NCBI RefSeq assembly: GCF_900102815.1
Contig: NZ_FNGF01000009.1
Coordinates: 62,001 to 126,000, forward strand
Direction of reading: 5' to 3'
DNA: 64,000 nucleotides
Origin: Glycomyces sambucus
GTDB lineage: Bacteria > Actinomycetota > Actinomycetes > Mycobacteriales > Micromonosporaceae
The notes below the pieces were generated by a model. It saw only the letters and a program-made list of their open reading frames with translations. It searched no databases and was not told where the DNA came from. Shown piece after piece: positions 8,223 to 17,007 of the stretch (its first letter is position 1; the number at the start of each line of letters is the position of its first letter). The position numbers and the translations under genes are program-made.

Positions 8223-9041
8223 GTGTCCTCCAGTGAAGGCAAGACCTCCCGCGTGCTCGCCCGCGCGGCGGCCGTCGCGGCCGCCGCCGGCCTCGCCGTC
8301 GCCGGGCTCGCGGGCCCGGCCTCGGCCGACGTCACGATCCAGCAGTACGTCGCCCTCGGCGACTCGTTCGCCTCCGGTGTCGGCGCCGGCGACTACCTCG
8401 CCGACGACGGCTGCTACCGCTCCGCGAACGCCTACCCCAGCCAGGCCGCGACCGCCCTCGGCGAGCGCCTCTGGTTCGAGGCGTGCTCCGGCGCCAAGAT
8501 CGAGGACGTGGTGGCGAACCAGCTCGGCCACCTCTACCGGGTCAACACCGAGCACGTCACGATCGGCGTGGGCGGCAACGACGCCGGGTTCTCCTCGGTC
8601 CTCGGCGCCTGCGCCGGGACCGACACCGCCCTGTGCCAGGCCGCGATCACCAACGCGCGCAGCATCATCACCGACTCGCTCCCGGCCGAACTCGACGACC
8701 TGTACACCATGGTCGAGAACCGGGCCTTCTCCGCCGAGATCGTCGTCGTGGGCAACCCGCGCCTGTTCGCCGAGACCGCCTGCGCCGGCGCGCTCGCGAT
8801 CACGCCCGAGGAGCAGGCGCTCCTCAACGACACCGCGGACCTCCTCGCCGAGACCACCGCGGCCGTCGCCGCCGACCACGGCTTCGACTTCGCCGACCCG
8901 CGCGCGGCCTTCGACGGCCACGGCGTCTGCTCCGCCGACCCCTGGATCCTCGGCTACACCGGGAACCTGGAGTCCTTCCACCCCAACGCCGCCGGCCAGG
9001 ACGCCTACACCGACGTCGTCCTGCCCCTGCTCGACTACTAG
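8223..9041 (+). CDS. Secreted SGNH/GDSL hydrolase (first of a tandem pair)
   Basis: A 272-residue exported esterase or lipase-like enzyme. A signal peptide with a hydrophobic alanine-rich core ends at about GPASAD. SGNH blocks are complete: block I YVALGDSFASG (nucleophile Ser), the GVGGNDAG block with Gly and Asn near residue 115, and the C-terminal SFHPNAAGQ with catalytic His. Paired cysteines suggest disulfides in the mature protein. It resembles actinobacterial secreted lipases of the SGNH type that hydrolyse acyl esters; the substrate is not known. Start GTG 8223 has AAGGAG at good spacing. A closely similar paralogue follows 183 bases later. Confidence 0.9.
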   Translation: MSSSEGKTSRVLARAAAVAAAAGLAVAGLAGPASADVTIQQYVALGDSFASGVGAGDYLADDGCYRSANAYPSQAATALGERLWFEACSGAKIEDVVANQLGHLYRVNTEHVTIGVGGNDAGFSSVLGACAGTDTALCQAAITNARSIITDSLPAELDDLYTMVENRAFSAEIVVVGNPRLFAETACAGALAITPEEQALLNDTADLLAETTAAVAADHGFDFADPRAAFDGHGVCSADPWILGYTGNLESFHPNAAGQDAYTDVVLPLLDY

Positions 9042-9049
9042 GCACGCAT

Positions 9050-9086
9050 GAGGGCGGCCCGCGGAAGACCTCCGCGGGCCGCCCTC
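9050..9086 (+). terminator. 16-bp hairpin after first SGNH gene
   Basis: Perfect 16-base arms (9050-9065 and 9071-9086) enclose a 5-base loop, starting nine bases after the stop codon. The second SGNH gene then has its own TAGAAT -10 at 9125-9130, so the pair is probably transcribed separately. Confidence 0.65.
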
Positions 9087-9224
9087 GCGCCTGCGGGTGT
9101 ACCCGCATTCTGGACGAAGGCCCATAGAATGACGGCACCAGCGGCGGGGGACCCCACCCGACAGTGCAACTCGACAGTGCTACGTGCCAGTTGACAACCG
9201 CCGCGCGGCAACCGAAGGAGACCC

Positions 9225-10037
9225 ATGTCCAAAGCACCCCGCAAGGGCCGCATCCTCATCCGCCTCGCCGCCGCGGTCGCGGCCGCCGGCATCGGCGCCG
9301 CGGCGCTCGCCAGTCCCGCCTCGGCCGACTGGTGGAGCCCCAGGTACGTCGCGCTCGGCGACTCGTACGTCTCCGGCGTCGGCGCCGGAGACTACGAGGA
9401 CACCACCTGCTACCGCTCCGCGAACGCCTACCCGGTCCTCGCGGCCGAGGCGACCGGCGCGAAGCTCTCGTTCGACGCCTGCTCCGGCGCCCGCGTCGAG
9501 GACGTCGTGGCGAACCAGCTCGGCAACCTGACCCGGCGCACCAGCGAGGTCACGATCGGCGTGGGCGGCAACGACGCCGGGTTCTCCTCGGTCCTGGGCG
9601 CCTGCGCCGGGACCGACACCGCCCTGTGTCAGGCCGCGATCGCCAACGCGCAGACCGTCATCACCACCACGCTCCCCGCCGAGCTCGACGACCTGTACAC
9701 CCAGGTCGAGGACCTCGCCCCGCGCGCCGACGTCACCGTCGTCGGCAATCCGCGCCTCTTCAGCGGCGCCACCTGCGCCGGCTCGCTCGCCATCACCCCC
9801 GACGAGCAGGCCCTGCTGAACGAGACCGCCGACCTCCTCGCCGAGACCACCGCCGAGGCCGCCGACGACCACGGCTTCGCCTTCGCCGACGTCCGCGACG
9901 CCTTCGCCGGCCACGAGATCTGCACCGCCGACCCGTGGATCCTCGGCTACACCGGCACCGTCGAGTCCTTCCACGCGAACGCCGCCGGCCAGGCCGCGTA
10001 CGCCGAGGTCGTCACCCCGTACCTCGAAGGCTGCTAG
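9225..10037 (+). CDS. Secreted SGNH/GDSL hydrolase (second of a tandem pair)
   Basis: A 270-residue paralogue of the preceding gene, with a signal peptide ending near ASPASAD and the same catalytic blocks: YVALGDSYVSG, GVGGNDAG and SFHANAAGQ. ATG 9225 has AAGGAG upstream, in the same context as the first gene. A 103-bp stretch (9549-9651) is 100/103 identical to 8556-8658 in the first copy, much closer than the flanking parts, which suggests recent gene conversion. The two may differ in regulation or substrate; the second mature N-terminus (DWWSPRY) differs from the first (DVTIQQY). Confidence 0.9.
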   Translation: MSKAPRKGRILIRLAAAVAAAGIGAAALASPASADWWSPRYVALGDSYVSGVGAGDYEDTTCYRSANAYPVLAAEATGAKLSFDACSGARVEDVVANQLGNLTRRTSEVTIGVGGNDAGFSSVLGACAGTDTALCQAAIANAQTVITTTLPAELDDLYTQVEDLAPRADVTVVGNPRLFSGATCAGSLAITPDEQALLNETADLLAETTAEAADDHGFAFADVRDAFAGHEICTADPWILGYTGTVESFHANAAGQAAYAEVVTPYLEGC

Positions 10038-10089
10038 CGGCCGTCCGAGCGAACGGGCCGGACGACGGCCCGATCCGCGACCCCTCGGC

Positions 10090-10116
10090 CCGGCCCGCGC
10101 ACCCCGCGCGGGCCGG
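10090..10116 (+). terminator. GC hairpin after second SGNH gene
   Basis: Eleven-base arms CCGGCCCGCGC and its complement surround ACCCC. The hairpin is 50 bases after the second SGNH stop codon and 20 bases before the next start codon. Confidence 0.45.
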
Positions 10117-10135
10117 CCCGGGGGAGAATCCCCGG

Positions 10136-10549
10136 ATGCCGCGACGTTCCCGCAAGCCCGCCCGCCCCGCCGCCTGCCCCTGCGGCTCCGGCGAGACCTA
10201 CGCCGCCTGCTGCGGGCGCCTCCACTCCGGCGCCGCCAAGGCCCCGAGCGCCGAGGCCCTCATGCGCTCGCGCTACAGCGCCTTCGCCGTCGGCGACGAG
10301 GCGTACCTCCTGCGCACCTGGCACCCCGACACCCGCCCCGAACGACTCGACCTCGCCGCCGACGACCGCACCTGGACCGGCCTCGACGTCCTGGATGCCA
10401 CCGGCGGCACCGCGCTCCACACCACCGGCACCGTCCGCTTCCGCGCCCACTACACCGACGCCGACGGCCCCGGCTCCCAGACCGAGCACAGCACCTTCCG
10501 GCGCCTCGGCGCCGACTGGCTCTACGTGGACGCCCTCGCCTTCGAATGA
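10136..10549 (+). CDS. YchJ-like SEC-C motif protein
   Basis: A 137-residue protein of the YchJ/UPF0225 family. The N-terminal CPCGSGETYAACC is a SEC-C zinc-binding motif (about residues 14-26), followed by the family signature AEALMRSRYSAFAVGDEAYLLRTWH and an NTF2-like fold to the C-terminus (THSTFRRL-type strand, WLYVDA). The molecular function is not established. Start 10136 is the first ATG giving a complete family N-terminus; a GGGGGAG tract lies upstream. It stands alone between the SGNH pair and a TetR gene. Confidence 0.88.
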   Translation: MPRRSRKPARPAACPCGSGETYAACCGRLHSGAAKAPSAEALMRSRYSAFAVGDEAYLLRTWHPDTRPERLDLAADDRTWTGLDVLDATGGTALHTTGTVRFRAHYTDADGPGSQTEHSTFRRLGADWLYVDALAFE

Positions 10550-10581
10550 CCGGCCCGCGGCCCTGCCAAATCATCGAATAC

Positions 10582-10610
10582 TTGTCGATTCGTTAACAGG
10601 TGTCTAACCT
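10582..10610 (+). promoter_or_regulatory. Promoter giving a leaderless TetR mRNA
   Basis: TTGTCG (10582-10587) and TAACCT (10605-10610) are 17 bases apart. The -10 ends six bases before GTG 10617, and no ribosome-binding site precedes the gene, so transcription should start at or beside the start codon. Inverted AGGT/ACCT repeats around the -10 may serve self-repression. Confidence 0.55.
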
Positions 10611-10616
10611 CGTTTG

Positions 10617-11234
10617 GTGAGTTTCGACCCTCCGTCACCCGCCAAAGACCGCCGGGTGCGACGAACCCGCGCCGCACTCCTCGGCGCCGCCGTGGCGCTG
10701 GTGAGCGAGCGCGGCACCGCGAACGTGCCCGTCTCGGACATCGCCGACGCGGCCGGCGTCAGCCGCCAGCTCGTGTACCTCCACTACGGCGACCGCGACC
10801 GGCTGCTCCTGGAGGCGGCGCTCGACCTGGCCCGCCGCGAGCTCGCCGAGCCCTGGCAGGCCGCCCCCGAGACCGCGATCGGCCGCGGCCGGGCGCTGGC
10901 GATCTCCCGGCACTTCGCCGCGCACCGGGCGTTCTACGGCGCGATGTTCAACAGCGCCAGCGCGTTCGCGCTGAACCGCGAGGTCAGCGGCCTGCTGTCG
11001 CCCATGCGGAGCGAGTCGATGCGGGCCCGCTTCGGGGACGTGCTGCCCGCTCAGCTCGACGCCGACCTCGCCGCGTTCATCACCGGCGGGATCGGCGCCG
11101 TCATCTACCTGTGGGTGACCGAGGGCGAGGGCCCGCTGGACGCGGAGGCGATGGCCGACCGCCTGGTGGCGGTCGGCGACCTGCTCAACGCCGCGCTGGA
11201 GCACCTGCCCGGGGTCGCGCGGGCCGCCGAGTAG
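10617..11234 (+). CDS. TetR/AcrR family regulator
   Basis: A 205-residue one-domain repressor. The N-terminal HTH (RRTRAALLGAAVALVSERG, then VPVSDIADAAGVSRQLVYLHY at about residues 37-57) is typical; the C-terminal helical ligand-binding region (residues 75-200) is unassigned. Start GTG 10617 is favoured over TTG 10614 because of the leaderless promoter just upstream. Its target is unclear: the YchJ-like gene upstream is on the same strand and the DUF4132 gene is convergent, abutting with no gap at 11234/11235. Confidence 0.9.
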   Translation: MSFDPPSPAKDRRVRRTRAALLGAAVALVSERGTANVPVSDIADAAGVSRQLVYLHYGDRDRLLLEAALDLARRELAEPWQAAPETAIGRGRALAISRHFAAHRAFYGAMFNSASAFALNREVSGLLSPMRSESMRARFGDVLPAQLDADLAAFITGGIGAVIYLWVTEGEGPLDAEAMADRLVAVGDLLNAALEHLPGVARAAE

Positions 11235-14159
11235 CTACTCCTTGGCGGTCTTGGCGAGGTCGGCGACGACCTCGCTGAGGACGACGGGATCGATCCCTTC
11301 AGGGAACGTGACCTCCTCGACGACCTGGACGGCCTCGGCGTCGAAGTAGGGGCCGCCGCCGAACCCGGGCGCCAGCGTCATGCGGACCGCGCCGCCGCCG
11401 GGGAGGCGCCGTTCGAGGGCGTTCGTCCAGTTGTCGGTGCGGACGGCGGTCCAGGACCCGCGGGTGAGCCCGTGGAGGGGCCCGGTGCGGGCCTTGCGGC
11501 CCGCGAACCGGGTGAGGCGGCCCGCCGCGGTCTCGGCGGGGGTCGCGGTGTGCGCGGGCCGCGCGAGCTGGTCGAAGGGCTGGAGCACTTCGTAGTCGGC
11601 GAGGTGCCGCACCCAGGCGGGGAGCGCGTCGCCGAGGAGGACGGGGTGCGAGAGGCGGACCGGGGCGTCGTCGGGGAGGTCGATCGCGTCGTCGGCGAGG
11701 TCGGCGAACGTGCGGTCCTCGGCGATCCGGAACGCGACGGGACCGGACTGCCAGACGAGCCGCCGCGCGATCTCGCCGAGCAGCGGGTGCGCGACGAGGC
11801 GGGTGCGGAACTCGCCCGCACGCCACGTGCGGCCGTCGACCATGGCCCGTTCGAGGCGCTTGACCTGCTCGGCGGTGAGCGAGGCCGGGCCCGTCTCGGG
11901 GACGAGGCGGTCGGCCAACTGCTCGGCGTCGAGGCCGAGTCCGGCGGCGACGAGTTCGACCTGGTGCACCGCGGCGGCCTTGACGGCCTTGGAGCCGCGG
12001 AAGCGGGTGAGGCGGTGGACGGCGCGCAGGGCCTCCTCGGACTCGATCGCGCCGAGCACTTCGAGGCCGTTGAGGGCCCGCTTGGAGTGGTTCTGGTCGG
12101 GCCAGGCGCGCACGAGCGCTTCGAGGCGCGCCACGGCCTCGTCGTCGGCGAACCGGGCGAGCTGGGTGAGCGCCCACGCGTCCTTGGCGGGCGCGTCGTT
12201 GATCTCCCAGGATTCGAGGACGGCCCACGCGAACGCGCTCAGGCTCGCGGGGTCGCAGTGCTCCTTGACGATGTCGACGCCGGCGTAGGGGATCGCGGGC
12301 GAGTCGAGGGCCATGGCGCCGACGACGTGCGCGACCGCCTCGCGTGGCAGGCGCTCGCGGCCGCCGCGCAGGAGCACGGGCATGCGCAGGACGGGCTCGG
12401 CCCACTCGGGGACCTTGGGGGCCTTGCGGCCGTCGAGGTCGAGGGGGTCGACGGCGAGGATCTCGGCGACCGACGCGACCGCGGCCTCCCCGTGCGGGGC
12501 GACGGCGGCGAGGACCGCGTCGCCGCCGAGGCGCCGGGCGACGTCGCGGAGCACGGCCTCGGCGGCCTTGCGGGGCTTGGCGGCCCTGCCGACCGCGTCG
12601 GGGGCGAGCCAGCGGGCGGCGTCGGCGCCGTGGCGGTCGAGCCAGTCGCCGACGCTGAGGCGGGTCGAGCGCAGGCGCACGAGCCAGTCGGCGGCGATCC
12701 GGGCGGCCGCGGGCCCGGCGAGCGGCGGGAGGACCCGGTGCTCTTTGGCGGACTTCGCTAGGGACGCAAGGGCTTCGGCGGGGTCGCCGGTCTCGGCGAG
12801 CTGCCGCTGCGCGCCGTCGGGGCTGTCGCGCCACCGGTCCCGCTCGCCTTCGCGCCAGCGCAGACCGTCCTCACTGAGCGGCTCGATGTCCACCACGAGC
12901 TTCTTCCGCTTGGCGGCCTTGCGCGTCCACGGCGGGCCCGCCAGGAACGCGGGGAGCGCAGCGGCCTCGGGCGGCGCGTCCGCGAGGGTCACGAGCCGGT
13001 CGATCGCGTCCGCGACGTCGGGTTCGGCGACCGCCCGCGCGGCTTCGAGCAGGGGCACCGTCGCGACGAGGTGCGCGTACCGCGACCGCATCGACGGGTC
13101 GGCGTCCGCGGCGAGTCGCGCGATCAGGCGGAGGGTGCGGCGCGGGAAGCGCTCGGCGGCGGCGCGCACGAGCGGCCCGGTGCGCTCGGTGACGAGGTTC
13201 GCGAGCAGGTACGACACGGCCGCGTCGTGCGGGAGCCCGGCGATCACCTGGTGGATCGACCGCTTCCCCTGGTACTCCCTGGTGCCGGCCTCGACCGAGG
13301 CGACGAGCATCGGCGCGCACGCGGCCCCGAACGACTCCACCATGGTCGCGACGGCCGGGGAGTGCCCGCCGATGTTGCGGTGCACCGCGAGCCCGGCCTC
13401 GTGCAGCTCCTCCATCGAGTCGACCACGCCGGCGAGCCGGTTCTGGTCGGCCCACGTCGTCGCGTCGCGCTCGCGCCAGTCGGCGCGCGCCTCCGCGGCC
13501 CAGTCGCGCTCGGTCGGCATGACGTAGGCGCGGACCAGGCGCTGGCGGTGGTTGCGGCCGTAGGGCTCCAGCAGCGGGCGGAACCCCCGGTACTCCTCCT
13601 CCGGCAGTGCCGACAGCCAGGTCCTGAGCTGGCGGCACTCGGTGCCGCGGCCCCACTCCGCGCCGACGGGCGCCGCGGGCGCCCACTGCACGGCCGGCAC
13701 GTCCTGGCGCCACGCCGACCGCGAGTACGCCTTCCCGTGCTGGTTCACGATCCGCAGCTCGCACTGCCGCATGAGCGCGTGCGCCGCGAACCCGATCCCG
13801 TGCTCGTCGGTCCAGGCGTCGAGCTGGACGTACCGCCGCGACACGTCCCACAGGCTCGTGACGGCCGCCGCGGTCTCGAAGACGGCCGCCGCCCCGAGCG
13901 GGTCGGCCTCCCCGTCCAGGTACGCCCGCATCGCCGCCGCGATGCCGGTCTCGGTCTCGGCTGACGCCACCGCGTCGCCGATCGCCTCCGCCGCGAGGTC
14001 CCGCACGGTCCGCCAGTGCGCGGGCATGTCGGGGTCCGGTTCGTACGCGCGCGCGGACGGGAACCCGCGCCGGGGCGCGGGGTCGAGCGCGAACGAGCCC
14101 CGGTAGTCCAGCCAGGGCTTCGCGGGGTCGGGGTCCTCGTGCGGCAGTGCGTCGGTCAT
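11235..14159 (-). CDS. HEAT-repeat-like DUF4132 protein
   Basis: A large 974-residue protein, mostly alpha-helical with HEAT-like repeats in the centre (for example the LNGLEVLGAIESEEALRAVH region). The C-terminal fifth carries the DUF4132 pattern: FRTRLVAHPLLGEIARRLVW, FRIAEDRTFADLAD, ADYEVLQPFDQL and the final aromatic strand. Related proteins include E. coli MolR/YehI, whose role is unknown, so no function is assigned. Start 14159 fits a leaderless pattern (CAGAAT, then 7 bases, then ATG); an in-frame ATG at 14168 is an alternative that would overlap that box. It lies 49 bases after the Lrp gene on the same strand. Confidence 0.8.
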   Translation of the reverse strand: MTDALPHEDPDPAKPWLDYRGSFALDPAPRRGFPSARAYEPDPDMPAHWRTVRDLAAEAIGDAVASAETETGIAAAMRAYLDGEADPLGAAAVFETAAAVTSLWDVSRRYVQLDAWTDEHGIGFAAHALMRQCELRIVNQHGKAYSRSAWRQDVPAVQWAPAAPVGAEWGRGTECRQLRTWLSALPEEEYRGFRPLLEPYGRNHRQRLVRAYVMPTERDWAAEARADWRERDATTWADQNRLAGVVDSMEELHEAGLAVHRNIGGHSPAVATMVESFGAACAPMLVASVEAGTREYQGKRSIHQVIAGLPHDAAVSYLLANLVTERTGPLVRAAAERFPRRTLRLIARLAADADPSMRSRYAHLVATVPLLEAARAVAEPDVADAIDRLVTLADAPPEAAALPAFLAGPPWTRKAAKRKKLVVDIEPLSEDGLRWREGERDRWRDSPDGAQRQLAETGDPAEALASLAKSAKEHRVLPPLAGPAAARIAADWLVRLRSTRLSVGDWLDRHGADAARWLAPDAVGRAAKPRKAAEAVLRDVARRLGGDAVLAAVAPHGEAAVASVAEILAVDPLDLDGRKAPKVPEWAEPVLRMPVLLRGGRERLPREAVAHVVGAMALDSPAIPYAGVDIVKEHCDPASLSAFAWAVLESWEINDAPAKDAWALTQLARFADDEAVARLEALVRAWPDQNHSKRALNGLEVLGAIESEEALRAVHRLTRFRGSKAVKAAAVHQVELVAAGLGLDAEQLADRLVPETGPASLTAEQVKRLERAMVDGRTWRAGEFRTRLVAHPLLGEIARRLVWQSGPVAFRIAEDRTFADLADDAIDLPDDAPVRLSHPVLLGDALPAWVRHLADYEVLQPFDQLARPAHTATPAETAAGRLTRFAGRKARTGPLHGLTRGSWTAVRTDNWTNALERRLPGGGAVRMTLAPGFGGGPYFDAEAVQVVEEVTFPEGIDPVVLSEVVADLAKTAKE

Positions 14160-14208
14160 GGGGGACATTCTGGGCCGGGCGTGCTCACGCCGCGCTCACG
14201 GCCCGCGC

Positions 14209-14670
14209 TCACTCCTCCGCGAGGGGTTCGAGGACCCGGTCGTGGTCGCGGCCGAACACCATCGAGGTCTGGAACCGCGCGACCTCGGGCCTGGTGGCGA
14301 GGCGGTCGACCAGGAACGCGTGCAGCTGCTCGGCGTCGCGCACCGCCACGTGCAGGACCACGTCGCTGCCGCCGGAGACCACGAACAGCGTCACCACCTC
14401 GGGCCAGGACCCGACGGTCGCGCGGAACCCCTCGTAGATCGAGCGCTGGTGGCGGGAGAGCTGCACCGACACCAGCGCTTCGGCGTTGCGGCCCAGCGCC
14501 TTCAGGTCCACGTCGGCGCCGTAGCCGCGGATCACGCCGCGGCGGGTGAGCGCGCGGACCCGCTCCAGGGCCGTGGAGGGCGCGACGCCGAGGCGCCGCG
14601 CCAGCTCCCGGTTCGACAGCCGCGCATCCGACTGGAGGAGGCGCACGATCGACGCGTCGAGTTCGTCCAT
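14209..14670 (-). CDS. Lrp/AsnC family regulator
   Basis: A 153-residue feast/famine regulator. The HTH (LDASIVRLLQSDARLSNREL, then GVAPSTALERVRALTRRGVI, residues 4-47) is followed by a RAM ligand-binding domain (ALVSVQLSRHQ, VTLFVVSGGSDVVLHVAV). Such proteins sense amino acids and form octamers. It is divergent, by 80 bases, from an APC-type permease, which is the classic arrangement for amino-acid-responsive control of a transporter. The minus-strand sequence GATAAT lies six bases before the ATG, so the mRNA is probably leaderless. Confidence 0.92.
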   Translation of the reverse strand: MDELDASIVRLLQSDARLSNRELARRLGVAPSTALERVRALTRRGVIRGYGADVDLKALGRNAEALVSVQLSRHQRSIYEGFRATVGSWPEVVTLFVVSGGSDVVLHVAVRDAEQLHAFLVDRLATRPEVARFQTSMVFGRDHDRVLEPLAEE

Positions 14671-14676
14671 CCACGG

Positions 14677-14682
14677 ATTATC
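14677..14682 (-). promoter_or_regulatory. Leaderless -10 (GATAAT) of Lrp gene
   Basis: On the minus strand GATAAT is followed by CCGTGG and the ATG of the Lrp gene. No ribosome-binding site is present. Confidence 0.5.
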
Positions 14683-14736
14683 GCCCCGATTCCGGCCGTG
14701 CGTTCGGCCGGACCCCGAGACCGCCGGACACTCGAC

Positions 14737-14742
14737 TAGCTT
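14737..14742 (+). promoter_or_regulatory. Leaderless -10 (TAGCTT) of APC permease gene
   Basis: TAGCTT matches TANNNT and lies eight bases before ATG 14751. There is no convincing Shine-Dalgarno sequence. It sits in the 80-base gap shared with the divergent Lrp gene. Confidence 0.45.
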
Positions 14743-14750
14743 TGGACCAC

Positions 14751-16040
14751 ATGACCGCCCGCCCCACCGGGTCCCTCGGCACCGCCCGCGGGACCGCCCT
14801 CTACCTCGGGGCCATCCTCGGCCCCGGCGTGCTCGCCCTCCCCGGCCTCGCCGCCGCCGCGGCCGGCCCCGCCGCGATCGTCGCCTGGGTCGCGCTCCTG
14901 CTCCTGTCGGTCCCCGTGGCCGCCACGTTCGCCGAACTCGCCGCCCGCCGCCCCGACGCCGGCGGGGTCGCCACCTTCACGCGGGCCGCGTTCGGCGACC
15001 GCGCCGCCGCCGTCTGCGGCTGGTGGTTCTTCAGCGTCATCCCCGTCGGCTCCAGCTCCGCGGCCCTCGTCGGCGCCGCCTACATCGCCGACGCCGCGGG
15101 GCTCGGCCCCGGCGCCGTGATCGCCATCGCCGCCGTCCTCCTCGCGACCGCGTTCGGCGCCAACCACATCGGGCTGCGCCTCTCCGGCGGCGCGCAGCTC
15201 GTCCTCATGGGCCTCCTCGCGGCGCTGCTCGCCGCCGCGTGCGCCGCGGCGCTGCCGCACTTCGACCCCGCGAACCTGACCCCGTTCGCGCCCATGGGCC
15301 TCCCCGGGATCCTCTCGGCCGCCGCGGTCCTGTTCTACGCCTTCTCCGGCTGGGAGGCCGCCAGCCACCTCTCGGGGGAGTTCCGCGATCCCGCGCGCCA
15401 GCTCCGGCGCGTCACCGCCGCCGCCCTCGCCGTGGTCGCGGCGATCTACCTCGCGCTGGCCGCCGCCACCGCCGGGGTCCTCGGCGCCGCGGCCGGCGCC
15501 ACGGCCACACCGCTGACGGACCTGCTCGCGTACGCGTTCGGCCCGGCCGCCGCGCCCCTGACGGCCGTGTGCGCCGCGCTGCTCAGCCTGGGCGCCATGA
15601 ACACGTTCATCGCCGGGGCCTCCCGCCTCGGCGCGGCCCTCGCCCGCGACGGCGCGCTGCCCGCGCCCCTCGCGAAGGGTCACGAGCCGGGACGCACCCC
15701 GCACCGCAGCCTCCTGCTCCTGGCCGCCCTCACCGGCACCGCGTTCGCCGGGTCCACCGCGCTCGGCCTCGGCCTGGACCAGCAGATGCGCGCCACCTCC
15801 GCCGTGCTCGCGGCCGTCACCGTCCTCGCGTGCGCCGCGGCCGTGCGGCTCCTGACCGGCCGCGCCCGCCGCCGGGCCCTGTTCGCCACCGCCTGCACGG
15901 CCCTCATCGCCACGGTCCTGGGCTGGTACCTGCTGCTGCCCCTGCTGATCGCGGGCCTCGCCCTCGGCTACCTCCGGCTGCGCCGCCGCCCCCGCGTCGC
16001 GCCGCCCGGGCCCGTGGACCCCGTCCCCGTCGAAGCCTGA
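14751..16040 (+). CDS. APC-superfamily amino acid permease
   Basis: A 429-residue membrane protein with about 12 hydrophobic helices. The first helix has the family motif YLGAILGPGVLALPGLAAAAAGP, and later helices include the FYAFSGWEAASHLSGEFRDP motif, typical of amino acid/polyamine/organocation transporters (YjeH- and LysE-like exporters and importers share it). Substrate and direction are not deducible. The divergent Lrp regulator supports an amino-acid role. Start ATG 14751 is preferred to TTG 14742, which overlaps the -10 box. Confidence 0.88.
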   Translation: MTARPTGSLGTARGTALYLGAILGPGVLALPGLAAAAAGPAAIVAWVALLLLSVPVAATFAELAARRPDAGGVATFTRAAFGDRAAAVCGWWFFSVIPVGSSSAALVGAAYIADAAGLGPGAVIAIAAVLLATAFGANHIGLRLSGGAQLVLMGLLAALLAAACAAALPHFDPANLTPFAPMGLPGILSAAAVLFYAFSGWEAASHLSGEFRDPARQLRRVTAAALAVVAAIYLALAAATAGVLGAAAGATATPLTDLLAYAFGPAAAPLTAVCAALLSLGAMNTFIAGASRLGAALARDGALPAPLAKGHEPGRTPHRSLLLLAALTGTAFAGSTALGLGLDQQMRATSAVLAAVTVLACAAAVRLLTGRARRRALFATACTALIATVLGWYLLLPLLIAGLALGYLRLRRRPRVAPPGPVDPVPVEA

Positions 16041-16105
16041 GGCCGCGGACGGTCTCGTACCTCACCTCTACCAGGCGGAATGCGGTGCATCGCGTTAGCG
16101 TTAAG

Positions 16106-16121
16106 TCAGTTGATTGACTGA
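16106..16121. promoter_or_regulatory. Inverted repeat TCAGT-N6-ACTGA upstream of SDR gene
   Basis: Exact 5-base arms flank TGATTG, and a second frame of symmetry (AGTCA-N6-TGACT) overlaps it, inside an AT-richer patch 97 bases before the SDR start. It looks like a TetR- or MarR-type operator; the cognate regulator is unknown. Confidence 0.35.
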
Positions 16122-16217
16122 TACGGAACCCAGTGAATCACCGGCCCCGGGCCCCGCCCGGGGGAATACTGCGACACGGGCCGCCGCACCGGCGGCCGGG
16201 ATCCGAGGGGGAACCAC

Positions 16218-16958
16218 ATGGCTTCGCAAGACCGCTTCGCCGGCAGGACCGTCATCGTCACCGGCGCCGGATCGGGCATCGGCCGCGCCACCGCGCTGCG
16301 CCTCGCCGAGGAGGGCGCCACCGTCGTGGCCGCCGACGTCAACCAGGACAGCCTCGACAAGCTCGCCGCCGAGATCGAGATCCGCCCCGTCTCGGGCGAC
16401 CTCACCTCCGGACCCGTCATCGACCAGGTCGTGGCCGCCGCCGGAGGCCGCATCGACGGCCTCGCCAACGTCGCCGGCATCATGGACGGCTTCCTGCCCG
16501 CCGCCGAGGTCGACGACGCCACCTGGGACCGCGTCTTCAGCGTCAACCTCACCGCCCCGCTGCGCCTCATCCGCGCCGCGCTCCCGGTCATGACCGCGAA
16601 CGGCGGCGGCGCCATCGTCAACGTCTCCTCCGAGGCCGGCATCCGCGGCTCCGCCGCCGGCGCCGCCTACACCGCCTCGAAGCACGCCGTCGTCGGTCTC
16701 ACCCGCCACGTCGCGGTCGTCTACGGCAAGGACGGCGTCCGCTCCAACGCCGTCGCGCCCGGCGGGGTCGCCACCAACATCGAGGCCAGCCCGAAGTCCC
16801 AGCTCGGCATCGAACGGCTCCAGCCGTACTTCGTCAACGCCGGCCAGCCCGCCCAGCCAGAGCAGCTCGCCGCCGCCATCACCTGGCTCCTCAGCGACGA
16901 CTCCAGCAACACCAACGGGGTCGTGCTCGCCAGCGACGGCGGCTGGAACGCGGTCTGA
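16218..16958 (+). CDS. Short-chain dehydrogenase/reductase
   Basis: A 246-residue classical SDR. The cofactor motif VTGAGSGIGRA (residues about 14-24) and the acidic AADVN at the end of beta-2 favour NAD(H). Further landmarks are NVAG in the NNAG position, the catalytic Ser in NVSSEAGIRGS, and YTASKHAV supplying YxxxK; the PG turn (APGGVATNI) follows. Substrate is unknown, perhaps a hydroxy-acid or steroid-like alcohol. ATG 16218 has a GAGGGGGAA tract upstream. It converges on the NADAR gene, with a shared hairpin between. Confidence 0.9.
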   Translation: MASQDRFAGRTVIVTGAGSGIGRATALRLAEEGATVVAADVNQDSLDKLAAEIEIRPVSGDLTSGPVIDQVVAAAGGRIDGLANVAGIMDGFLPAAEVDDATWDRVFSVNLTAPLRLIRAALPVMTANGGGAIVNVSSEAGIRGSAAGAAYTASKHAVVGLTRHVAVVYGKDGVRSNAVAPGGVATNIEASPKSQLGIERLQPYFVNAGQPAQPEQLAAAITWLLSDDSSNTNGVVLASDGGWNAV

Positions 16959-16972
16959 CCCGCAGGCCCGAT

Positions 16973-16999
16973 GCGCCCGCTCCGGTCCGGAGTGGGCGC
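16973..16999. terminator. Hairpin between convergent SDR and NADAR genes
   Basis: The arms GCGCCCGCTC and GAGTGGGCGC pair with one G-T, and inner bases extend the stem. It lies 15 bases after the SDR stop and 9 bases after the end of the minus-strand gene, so it may stop transcription from both sides. Confidence 0.5.
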
Positions 17000-17007
17000 G
17001 CCGCGTC

